Source of the DNA: Pararhodobacter zhoushanensis
Lineage (GTDB): Bacteria; Pseudomonadota; Alphaproteobacteria; Rhodobacterales; Rhodobacteraceae
DNA: 64,000 bases
Reading direction: 5' to 3'
Assembly (NCBI RefSeq): GCF_025949695.1
Contig: NZ_JAPDFL010000001.1
Span: 974,001 to 1,038,000, forward strand
Part shown: positions 24,178 through 31,529 of the stretch, piece after piece
How positions within the stretch are numbered: position 1 is the first letter of the stretch
Layout of the letters: every line of letters begins with the position of its first letter
Made by a program: the position numbers and the translations under genes
The notes under the pieces: generated by a model
Databases searched by the model: none
Told to the model about the DNA's origin: nothing
What the model saw: only the letters and a program-made list of their open reading frames with translations

Positions 24178-25272
24178 TCAGATCTTGTGTTCCTCGACCG
24201 GCGGTTTCGAGCGCAGGAAGGCGAGGCTCTCGGCCAGATAGCCGGGCGGCAGATCGCGGCCGATGACCACGATCCGGGTGGTCTTGTCATCCTCGGGCCA
24301 GTGGCTGAGCGGCACGGGCGGGTGGAAGATATGCTGCACGCCGTGCAGGGCGAAGGGGTGCTTCATGCCCTCGACATGCACCACACCTTTCAGGCGCAGG
24401 ATGTCGGCGGCGGCCGAGTTCATCAGCGATTCCAGCCACAGGTCGAAGACGATGGGCGAGATCGGTTCGGCAATCTCGACCGACTGCGAGCTGACCCGGC
24501 CATCATGGCCGGGGCGCTGCACGGCCGAGGCGGTGCTGACGAAAAGACCGTGCGATTGGCCGAAAGGGTCGGTGTTCTTGAGGCCGCTGAGCGGCGGCAG
24601 GCTGGCTTTCTTGGGCGCGGCGGCGACCCAGGCGAGCGTCTGCGCCGCGCTGCTGTCCTGCCGCGGAGCAAGGCCAAACAGCAAGGCGGGGTCGATCTGG
24701 CCGTGGTCGGCGTGGTGGCGGGGCGCGCCGGGGTTGATGGTGGCGAGGCGCTTTTCAAAACCGGCCAACTGGCCGGGGGTGACCAGATCGGCCTTGGTGA
24801 CGATGATCCGGTCGGCCATGGCGATCTGCTGCACGGCCTCAAACTGGCTGTCCAGACTGTGCCCGCCGGTGGCGGCATCCGCCGTGGTCAGCACGCCGTC
24901 CAGCGCGAAATCGTAGGACAGGTTGCCGTCCATCACCAGCGTCTGCACGATGGGCGCAGGGTCGGCGATGCCGGTGGTTTCGATCACCACGCGGTCAAAG
25001 GCGATCTCGCCGGCATCGCGGCGTATCCGCAGATCGTTGAGCGTCTCGGCCAGATCGCCGCGCACGGTGCAGCACAGACAGCCCGAAGACATCAGTACCA
25101 TAGTTTCGGTGGTGCTTTCGATCAGGTCGTGATCCAACCCGATCTCGCCGAATTCGTTGATCACCACGGCGGCCTTGTCCATCCCGGGATCGCGCAACAG
25201 GGCGTTGAGCAGCGTCGTCTTGCCCGAGCCGAGAAAGCCGGTCAGCAGGGTCACGGGGATCGGTGCGGGCAT
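24178..25272 (-). CDS. CobW/YjiA-type G3E GTPase (metal chaperone)
   Basis: A 364-residue cytosolic GTPase. The P-loop is TGFLGSGKTT (residues about 11-20), then VVINEFGEIGLD, the metal-binding SSGCLCCT (CxCC type), ETTGIADPAPI and the guanine-specificity TKAD. The C-terminal CobW_C domain contains VVHVEGMKHPFALHGVQHIFH. This family delivers Zn or Co to target proteins in response to metal need; no Zur box or target is visible beside it. ATG at 25272. Confidence 0.92.
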   Translation of the reverse strand: MPAPIPVTLLTGFLGSGKTTLLNALLRDPGMDKAAVVINEFGEIGLDHDLIESTTETMVLMSSGCLCCTVRGDLAETLNDLRIRRDAGEIAFDRVVIETTGIADPAPIVQTLVMDGNLSYDFALDGVLTTADAATGGHSLDSQFEAVQQIAMADRIIVTKADLVTPGQLAGFEKRLATINPGAPRHHADHGQIDPALLFGLAPRQDSSAAQTLAWVAAAPKKASLPPLSGLKNTDPFGQSHGLFVSTASAVQRPGHDGRVSSQSVEIAEPISPIVFDLWLESLMNSAAADILRLKGVVHVEGMKHPFALHGVQHIFHPPVPLSHWPEDDKTTRIVVIGRDLPPGYLAESLAFLRSKPPVEEHKI

Positions 25273-25330
25273 CTCTCAGGCTCCTGTTGTGGCGGGGCAG
25301 AGGTAAGCTGCCGAAGCGCGCTTGGCAACC

Positions 25331-25495
25331 GGGGCAGGGGGGCCTTGCCCCCCTCTGCGCGTGACCGCGCATTCACCCCCCAGGATATTTAGAGAGCAAA
25401 GAGGGGCGTTAGGGTTTCGTTAACCATGCGCTTATTTGCTCTTCAAATATCCCGGGGGAGTCGCGCCTTGGCGCGGCGGGGGGCTGGCCCCCCTC
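25331..25495. repeat. Composite head-to-head palindromic element
   Basis: A long inverted structure between the CobW and hydrolase genes. The centre pairs CAGGATATTT..AGAGCAAA (25381-25400) with TTTGCTCT..AAATATCC (25435-25452) around a spacer with GTTTCGTTAACC. On each side follows the module GGGGG plus GCGC hairpin plus GGGGGGCnnGGCCCCCC, in opposite orientations. The same layout appears at 61135-61322. No coding potential supported. Confidence 0.75.
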
Positions 25496-25518
25496 TGACC
25501 GCGCAACAGGCCCTGACG

Positions 25519-26337
25519 TCAAAGCGACGCGACGAACTCGGCCAACAGCGCGTTGAACACCGCAGGCGTCTGGCGGAACGGCGCGTGGCCCGCGCCCTCG
25601 ACCCGGACAATCCCGCGCGCCCAAAGCGTTGGCGCGGTGAGCGTGTCGAAGTAGGGCGCCTGCAGGAACGGATCGTCCGCCCCGTTCACCACGGCGAAGG
25701 GCACCGACAGCCCTTCGACCACGCTGCGCTCGTCGATGAAGCCTTGGGTCAGCGCCGCGTTGAACATGATTTCCCGCGCCCGCCCGTCCGTGCGTTTGAC
25801 CATCGCCAGCAGATGCGGGTCGACCTGCCCGTTCACCCCGCCGGTATGCAGCGCATAGCCTGTCGCCTCGGCATCCGAGAAGTCGCGCTTGGCGGTGAGG
25901 TTCTCGGCCTCGGGATCAATGTTGAACGCCGACATGAAGCTGTCGACCGAGGGCGCGACCGGCGGGGTGCCGCTGATCATCAGCCCTGCCACCGGCGTGC
26001 CGCGCCCGATCATCTCCAGCGCCGCGTGTCCGCCCAGCGACCAGCCGAACACCGCCGGGGTTGTGACCTCCAGCGCCTTGAGCACCGCCTCGATCGCCGC
26101 CGCGTAACCGGCAAAGGTATAGGTGCTTTCGGGATGGGGCGCATCGGTCGAGGCGCCGTGCCCCGGCAGATCCGGCGCGATCAGGCGATAGCCGCTCAGC
26201 TCGGGCGCGGCGAACTGGCCGTCGAACACCTCTTTGCAGGCCGAGTTGCCGTGGATCAGCAACAGCGGCTTCCCGCCGCCGCCGGAATCACGCAGCGCAA
26301 GGGTTCCGAAGGGGGTGTCGATCTTCGTCTGGGTCAT
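25519..26337 (-). CDS. Alpha/beta hydrolase
   Basis: A 272-residue hydrolase. LLLIHGNSACKEVF is the oxyanion strand, DLPGHGASTDAP follows, and the nucleophile elbow is GWSLGGH (Ser in GxSxGG). The acid Asp lies in VVNGADDPFL, and the His in EGAGHAPFRQTP. All three catalytic residues are present, so it should be active as an esterase or similar; substrate unknown. AGGAG precedes the ATG at 26337. Confidence 0.9.
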   Translation of the reverse strand: MTQTKIDTPFGTLALRDSGGGGKPLLLIHGNSACKEVFDGQFAAPELSGYRLIAPDLPGHGASTDAPHPESTYTFAGYAAAIEAVLKALEVTTPAVFGWSLGGHAALEMIGRGTPVAGLMISGTPPVAPSVDSFMSAFNIDPEAENLTAKRDFSDAEATGYALHTGGVNGQVDPHLLAMVKRTDGRAREIMFNAALTQGFIDERSVVEGLSVPFAVVNGADDPFLQAPYFDTLTAPTLWARGIVRVEGAGHAPFRQTPAVFNALLAEFVASL

Positions 26338-26376
26338 GGTGTGCTCCTGTGGTTCGCGCCACGATAGCGCGGTCTC

Positions 26377-27513
26377 CTACCGGATCACCAGTCGCAACAA
26401 TGCCCTGACCCCCAGCCGCAGCCCCCCGCGCCCCAGCCGTCCCAGCAGCGGCGCGAGCAGCGCCACCCCCGACATCAGGACCGAGAACACCCCCGCCACC
26501 AGCGCCAGCACCTCGTCGCTCATCCGCAGCCCAAGCCGCAGAAAGCGCGACTTGCCCAGCATCTCCAGCGCCCCCACCGTCCGCGGTCCCAGCACGTCCG
26601 AGGCCCGCGCGATCCGCGCCGCATCGCCGGGGGTGTCGATCGCGCCCATCAGATGCAGCGCCTGCCGCGTGCCCAGCCTGGTGTTGAGCCGCCCCAGATC
26701 CTGCGCCACCTCGACCGCCGGGCGGATCACCGCTGGCCGCGCCAGTGCCGCCAACCCATCCGCTGACCGCACCGCCCGCAGCCCGCCCCAGTCCACGCCA
26801 AAGACGACAGCGCGGCGGAACACGCCCAGAATCTCGGGCGCCAGCCGTCCCATCCGATGCGCGACCCGCAGCAGGCCCGAGCCGATCTTCACCGTGTAGG
26901 ATGTCCCGCCCGAGACAACGACCAGCCCAGTCGCGGCGATGCCGACAAAGGCGATCCCCAGATCGATCTGATCCACCGCATCGCCCGCCACATAATGCCT
27001 GCCCTCGCGCACCAGCGCGACCAGATCGCCCAGCACCGTCACGTTCACCGCCACACCGCAACTCAGCGCCGCGCTCAGGGCGCAGTCGCGCAGGTCCCAG
27101 GCGCAGGCGGCGCAATCGAGGCCGGTGGCGATCCAGCCGTTGTCCGCGCCGTCCAGCACGTCGATCCGGTCAGCCAGCGCTGCGGGCAAGACACCCCCCT
27201 GCGCCGCCGCCAGATCCTGCAGCGCGCCGATCACCACCCAGTCGCGCGGCTCCTCGCCCAGCCGAGCCTCAAGCCGGGCCAGCACCGCCTCGGGGGTCGC
27301 CGCACGCGCCAGCCCGCGCTCATAGGCCGCCGCCAGCTGCGATTCCGTGCGCTCGACAAACGGTTCAAGCCCCGGCATGCGCGCCATCTCCAGCGCCCAA
27401 TAGGCCGTCCAGCTCAGCGAAATCACCGCGATGACCGCCAGCACTCCACGCTCGATCCAGCGGCGTTTGCGCGCTTTGGGGTCGGGCGGGCGGGGTTTGC
27501 GGCGCAGCAACAT
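26377..27513 (-). CDS. Hypothetical membrane protein with a four-cysteine cluster
   Basis: A 378-residue protein I do not recognise. A basic N-terminus (LRRKPRPPDPKARKRRW) precedes one membrane segment (about residues 22-44), then a periplasmic or cytosolic region, hydrophobic stretches near LGIAFVGIAATGLVVV, and a hydrophobic C-terminus. Around residues 130-150 it has CAACAWDLRDC and a fourth Cys (CxxC-x6-C-x7-C), which could bind metal or form disulfides. The start is uncertain: ATG at 27513 is taken, with GTG at 27537 as an alternative; neither has a clear SD. Confidence 0.65.
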   Translation of the reverse strand: MLLRRKPRPPDPKARKRRWIERGVLAVIAVISLSWTAYWALEMARMPGLEPFVERTESQLAAAYERGLARAATPEAVLARLEARLGEEPRDWVVIGALQDLAAAQGGVLPAALADRIDVLDGADNGWIATGLDCAACAWDLRDCALSAALSCGVAVNVTVLGDLVALVREGRHYVAGDAVDQIDLGIAFVGIAATGLVVVSGGTSYTVKIGSGLLRVAHRMGRLAPEILGVFRRAVVFGVDWGGLRAVRSADGLAALARPAVIRPAVEVAQDLGRLNTRLGTRQALHLMGAIDTPGDAARIARASDVLGPRTVGALEMLGKSRFLRLGLRMSDEVLALVAGVFSVLMSGVALLAPLLGRLGRGGLRLGVRALLRLVIR

Positions 27514-27582
27514 GTTCCGGCCACTGTGAGCGGTCACGCGTTCAGGGGCAAGTCAGGACAATTTTGCTCAAATCGTCCCTTC

Positions 27583-27654
27583 ATCATCTGTCCGAAAATA
27601 TCCTCAGGGGGGTGAGGGCCCGCCCCGGGCCCGAGGGGGGCTGAAAGCCCCCTG
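27583..27654. repeat. Intergenic palindromic element, single module
   Basis: ATCATCTGTCCGAAAATATCC, then GGGGGG with TGA, then two adjacent hairpins (GGGCCCGccccGGGCCC and GGGGGGCtgaaaGCCCCC). The lead is the same as the right half of the element near 61252-61276. It lies between the membrane-protein gene and trpS. Confidence 0.65.
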
Positions 27655-27669
27655 CGCGCCGCATGGCGC

Positions 27670-27708
27670 GCGCGGCGGGCGACCCCTCGATGGGGTTGCC
27701 CGCCGCGC
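27670..27708 (-). terminator. Long hairpin after trpS
   Basis: A 17-bp stem (27670-27686 with 27692-27708, one wobble) on a five-base loop, nine bases after the trpS stop. There is no T-run on the minus strand, so its terminator role is probable, not certain. Confidence 0.6.
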
Positions 27709-27716
27709 CCTGCTCT

Positions 27717-28772
27717 TTAACGCCGCGAGCGCACCATGCCCACGATGTCATAGGTGCGTTCCATGATCGGCCGCGCAATCGCATCCGCCCGGTCCGCGCC
27801 CTGACCCAGGATCGCGTCGATCTCGTCGGGGGCCTGCATCAGCCGCGCCATCTCGGTCGAGATGGGCGACAGCGACTCGACCGCCAGATCGGCCAGTTTG
27901 GGCTTGAACGCGCCAAAGCCCTGGCCTGCGTATTCCGCCAGCACCGCGTCCTTGGTCATGCCCGCCAGTGCCGCGTAGATGTTCACCAGGTTCTTCGCCT
28001 CGGGCCGGTCGGCCAGCGCGTCGAAACTGTCGGGCAGCGGTTCGGCGTCGGTTTTCGCCTTCCTGATCTTTTTCGAGATCGTATCGGCGTCATCCGTCAG
28101 GTTGATGCGTGACGCGTCCGAGGGATCGGATTTCGACATCTTCTTGGTGCCGTCGCGCAGGCTCATCACCCGCGTCGCTGCGCCCTCGATCACCGGTTCG
28201 GTGATCGGGAAGAAATCGACCTTGTAGTCATGGTTGAACTTCGTGGCGATGTCGCGGGTCAGCTCGACATGCTGTTTCTGATCCTCGCCCACCGGCACAT
28301 GGGTGGCGTGGTAGAGCAGAATGTCGGCGGCCATCAGCGACGGATAGGCGAACAGACCGAGCGAGGCTTTTTCTGCATCCTTGCCCGAGGTCTTATCCTT
28401 CCACTGCGTCATGCGGTTCATCCAGCCCATGCGGGCCACGCAGTTGAACACCCAGCCCAGCTCGGCATGGGCCGAGACCTGGCTCTGGTTGAACAGGATC
28501 GACTTCTTTGGGTCCAGCCCGGCGGCCAGATAGCCGGCGGCCAGTTCGCGGGTCTGGCGCTTCAGGGCGTCGGGGTCTTGCCAGACGGTGATCGCGTGCA
28601 TGTCGACCATGCAGTAGATCGTCTCGATCCCCTGATCCTGCATTTCGACAAAGCGTTTGATCGCGCCCAGATAATTGCCCAGCGTCAACCCGCCCGAGGG
28701 TTGGATGCCCGAGAAGACGCGCGGCTTGAACTTGGCGTTCGGGGTTGCGGCGCCCGTGGAAGTGTCAGCCAT
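27717..28772 (-). CDS. trpS: Tryptophan-tRNA ligase
   Basis: A 351-residue class I synthetase that charges tRNA-Trp. The HIGH-equivalent is [13 protein letters not shown] near residue 26, and KMSKSDPSD is the second signature. [20 protein letters not shown] and the C-terminal helical region are family-typical. The ATG at 28772 (MADTSTG) with GGAG upstream is preferred over the longer frame to 28823. In this group trpS usually neighbours murJ and glnD, as here. Confidence 0.96.
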   Translation of the reverse strand: MADTSTGAATPNAKFKPRVFSGIQPSGGLTLGNYLGAIKRFVEMQDQGIETIYCMVDMHAITVWQDPDALKRQTRELAAGYLAAGLDPKKSILFNQSQVSAHAELGWVFNCVARMGWMNRMTQWKDKTSGKDAEKASLGLFAYPSLMAADILLYHATHVPVGEDQKQHVELTRDIATKFNHDYKVDFFPITEPVIEGAATRVMSLRDGTKKMSKSDPSDASRINLTDDADTISKKIRKAKTDAEPLPDSFDALADRPEAKNLVNIYAALAGMTKDAVLAEYAGQGFGAFKPKLADLAVESLSPISTEMARLMQAPDEIDAILGQGADRADAIARPIMERTYDIVGMVRSRR

Positions 28773-28856
28773 AGACGTCACTCCGTGGTGGAAAACATAC
28801 GCCTGTTCGCTTATCGCTGGCACGGCGGGGCGTCAACCGACCCCGCAGGAGCCCCC

Positions 28857-29585
28857 ATGACCGACCAAGATCAGAACGACGCCGACGAACAGCTGTTGCG
28901 CGATCTCAATTCCTCGCCGCTCAACCCGTTGCCGGGGGTGGTCTGGCTGTTGGTGCTGGCTGTGCTGGGGGTCGAGGCCGCGCTCAGCGCCGCCGGATAC
29001 GGGCTGATCGGCGGGCCGCAGGGCGTGGGCTGGCGGCTGTCGGCGATCCAGCGCTTTGGCTATTCCAGCGCGATTCAGGGCTGGATGCTGGAGACCCGGC
29101 ATTTCCCGCCCGCGCATCTGCTGCGCTACGTGACCTTCCCCTTCATCCACGGCTCGCCGATGCACGCGCTCTTCGGCGTCGTGCTGCTGGCCGCGCTGGG
29201 CAAGATGGTCGGCGAGCGGTTTGGCGCGGTGCGGTTTCTGGTGCTGGCGCTGGGTGTGCCCATCGGGGCGGCGGCGATCTTCGGGCTCATTCTGGGTGAT
29301 GACCAGTTGGGCTGGCTGTTTGGCGCGATGCCCATGGTTTTCGCGCTGGTCGGCGGCATGACATGGCTGCGCTGGCGCGATGCGGGCACGGATCGGGACA
29401 AACAGCGCCGGGCCTTTGCGCTGATCGCGGTCCTGATGGGCGCGCGGCTGGCCTTTGGCCTGGTCGCCGAAACCGGGCCCGCATGGATCGCCGAGCTGTC
29501 GGCGTTCGGGCTGGGCTTTGCGGCGTCTGCGCTGGTGCTGGGGCCGGGCAGCTGGCAGCGATTGCGCGCAAAAATTCGCGCATGA
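28857..29585 (+). CDS. Rhomboid-fold membrane protein lacking catalytic residues
   Basis: A 242-residue inner-membrane protein with about six segments. It has the rhomboid-like FPFIHGSPMHALFGVVLLAALGKMVGERFG (residues about 94-123). However, the active-site GxSG position reads GAMPM (156-160), with Met where Ser should be. The last helix has AELSAFGLGF where active enzymes have AHxxG, so no His. It is therefore predicted to be a rhomboid pseudoprotease. CAGGAG precedes the ATG at 28857. Divergent from trpS. Confidence 0.8.
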   Translation: MTDQDQNDADEQLLRDLNSSPLNPLPGVVWLLVLAVLGVEAALSAAGYGLIGGPQGVGWRLSAIQRFGYSSAIQGWMLETRHFPPAHLLRYVTFPFIHGSPMHALFGVVLLAALGKMVGERFGAVRFLVLALGVPIGAAAIFGLILGDDQLGWLFGAMPMVFALVGGMTWLRWRDAGTDRDKQRRAFALIAVLMGARLAFGLVAETGPAWIAELSAFGLGFAASALVLGPGSWQRLRAKIRA

Positions 29586-29651
29586 TCTGACTTGTTCGAT
29601 GGAACCGACGCCGTAGAGTAGGCGTTGGATCGTTCAAAAGGAGATCACACT

Positions 29652-29891
29652 ATGGGCATGGGATGGATCGGCGCGATCATCGTCGGCGGTTTCGCTGGCT
29701 GGTTTGCATCGAAGTTCATGAATTCAAACACCGGGGTGTTGGTTAACATCATCCTCGGGATCATCGGCGCTGCCGTGGCCAGCTTTCTGTTCGGCCTGCT
29801 CGGCGTCAGCTTTTCGGGTATCCTTGGATACCTCATCGCCGGTTTCGTCGGCGCGTCGCTGCTGATCTTTATCGGCCGACGGGTATTCTGA
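29652..29891 (+). CDS. GlsB/YeaQ/YmgE family membrane protein
   Basis: A 79-residue, very hydrophobic, Gly-rich protein with three membrane segments. MGWIGAIIVGGFAGWFASKFM and NIILGIIGAAVASFLFGLLG are the transglycosylase-associated-protein/GlsB pattern, usually stress-induced. AAAAGGAGA lies just upstream. It sits 66 bases after the pseudo-rhomboid gene. Confidence 0.92.
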   Translation: MGMGWIGAIIVGGFAGWFASKFMNSNTGVLVNIILGIIGAAVASFLFGLLGVSFSGILGYLIAGFVGASLLIFIGRRVF

Positions 29892-29912
29892 CCCCGGTTT
29901 TCTAAACGGCTT

Positions 29913-31475
29913 TCACCGCTGCCGTTTCATGGCGGCGGTGAAATCCGACAGCTTGAAGGCGCCGATCAGCGCGCCCAGTCCGAAGTAGGACACGACGCCG
30001 ATCGCCACCAGCAGCAGCACCCCCAGATAGCGCCAGCCCGCCGCCTCGATCATCGGGGCAAGCGGGATTTGCGCGAACCACACCACCGCCCCCATCATCA
30101 GCGACGCTGCGATGATCCGCGGTGCCCGGCTGCGCAACCGGTCGTCAAACCGCGCCGCCTCGCCCATCGGGCGGCTGCCGAGCCAGAGTTGAAAGACCAT
30201 CACCCAGGCCGCGACCGAGGTGGCAATCGCGGCGGCGATGTAGCCGACCACAAAGGCCAGCCCCACGGCCAGCGCGGCATTCACCACCATCGAGATAAGG
30301 GCATAATTGAACGGGCTGCGGGTATCCTCGCGCGCGAAGAACAGCGGTTGCAGGGTTTTTTGCAGTACAAAGGCGGGCAGGCCGATGCCATAGACGGCGA
30401 CGGCCAGCGCGGTGGCGGCGGTGTCCTCGGGGCCGAAGCGGCCGCGCTCGAACAGCACGGCGGTCAGCGGCACGGCGGCGGCGACCAGCGCCACGGCAGA
30501 CGGCAGGGTCAGCGCCAGCGCGAACTCGGTCGCGCGGCTGAAGCTGTGGCGGGCACCGGCGGTGTCGTTGGCCTTGAGGCGGCGCGAGAGGTCAGGCAGC
30601 AGCACGACGCCGATGGCGATGGCCACCACGCCCAGCGGCAGCTGATACAGGCGGTCAGCGTTATAGAGCCACGCCACCGCATCGCCGAAATAGCTGCTGA
30701 CCTGACGGCCCACCAACAGATTGACCTGAACCACGCCGCCCGCCAGCATGGCAGGCGCGGCGACGATGGCCAGATGCTTCATCTCGGGTGTGAAGCGCGG
30801 CAGGCGGGGCCGCAGGGTGATGCCCGCGCGGTGCGCCGCCCACCAGACCAGCGCCAGCTGGGCGATGCCAGCAACCGGAATGGCCCAGGTGATCGCAAGA
30901 CCGGGGTCAAAGCCCATCAGCGGATCGGATTGCAGCGCCATGGCACCGGCAAGCGCGCCGATGAAGATCAGGTTCAGCAAGACGGGTGCGGCAGCAGCGG
31001 CGGCAAAGCGGCCCGTCGCGTTCAGCACGCCCGAGGCCAGCGCGGCCAGTGAGATGAACAGGATGTACGGGAACGCGATGCGCCCGTAGAGCACCGCCAG
31101 ATCAAAGCGTTCGTCGCCGCGAAAACCCGAGGCCATCGCCAGCACCAGCCACGGCATCGCCACCTGGGCGATCAGCGTTATGACCAGAACGAGGCTGGCC
31201 AGCCCGGCGAAAGCGTCGCGCGCGAAGCCTTCGGCATCGTCGCCCGCTTCGTATTTCTTCGAGAACATCGGCACGAAGGCGGTATTGAACGCGCCTTCGG
31301 CAAAGAAGCGGCGGAACATGTTGGGCAGCGAGAACGCCACGATGAACGCCTGCGCGGCGGGGCCGGTGCCCAGCACGGCGGCGATCCACGCGTCGCGCAC
31401 AAAGCCCAGGACGCGGCTGGCCAGAGTCCAGCCGCCGACGGTAGCAAAGCCCTTGATCAGGCGGATTGGCGTCAC
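29913..31475 (-). CDS. murJ: Lipid II flippase MurJ
   Basis: A 520-residue MATE/MOP-fold protein of 14 membrane segments that moves lipid II across the inner membrane for peptidoglycan synthesis. The N-terminal LIKGFATVGGWTLASRVLGFVRD is diagnostic. AFIVAFSLPNMFRRFFAEGAFNTAFVPMF is the signature with the essential arginines. It lies downstream of glnD on the same strand with 54 bases between, the conserved alphaproteobacterial order. Confidence 0.97.
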   Translation of the reverse strand: MTPIRLIKGFATVGGWTLASRVLGFVRDAWIAAVLGTGPAAQAFIVAFSLPNMFRRFFAEGAFNTAFVPMFSKKYEAGDDAEGFARDAFAGLASLVLVITLIAQVAMPWLVLAMASGFRGDERFDLAVLYGRIAFPYILFISLAALASGVLNATGRFAAAAAAPVLLNLIFIGALAGAMALQSDPLMGFDPGLAITWAIPVAGIAQLALVWWAAHRAGITLRPRLPRFTPEMKHLAIVAAPAMLAGGVVQVNLLVGRQVSSYFGDAVAWLYNADRLYQLPLGVVAIAIGVVLLPDLSRRLKANDTAGARHSFSRATEFALALTLPSAVALVAAAVPLTAVLFERGRFGPEDTAATALAVAVYGIGLPAFVLQKTLQPLFFAREDTRSPFNYALISMVVNAALAVGLAFVVGYIAAAIATSVAAWVMVFQLWLGSRPMGEAARFDDRLRSRAPRIIAASLMMGAVVWFAQIPLAPMIEAAGWRYLGVLLLVAIGVVSYFGLGALIGAFKLSDFTAAMKRQR

Positions 31476-31529
31476 GATGACCCCTTGGGTGTCAAGATTG
31501 GGTTAAGATCTGCGGAGGAACCGGCGTGC

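Noticed and set aside
28230..28856. 209-codon upstream extension of the pseudo-rhomboid frame
   Set aside because: It lies antisense to trpS; the ATG at 28857 with CAGGAG gives a normal start.
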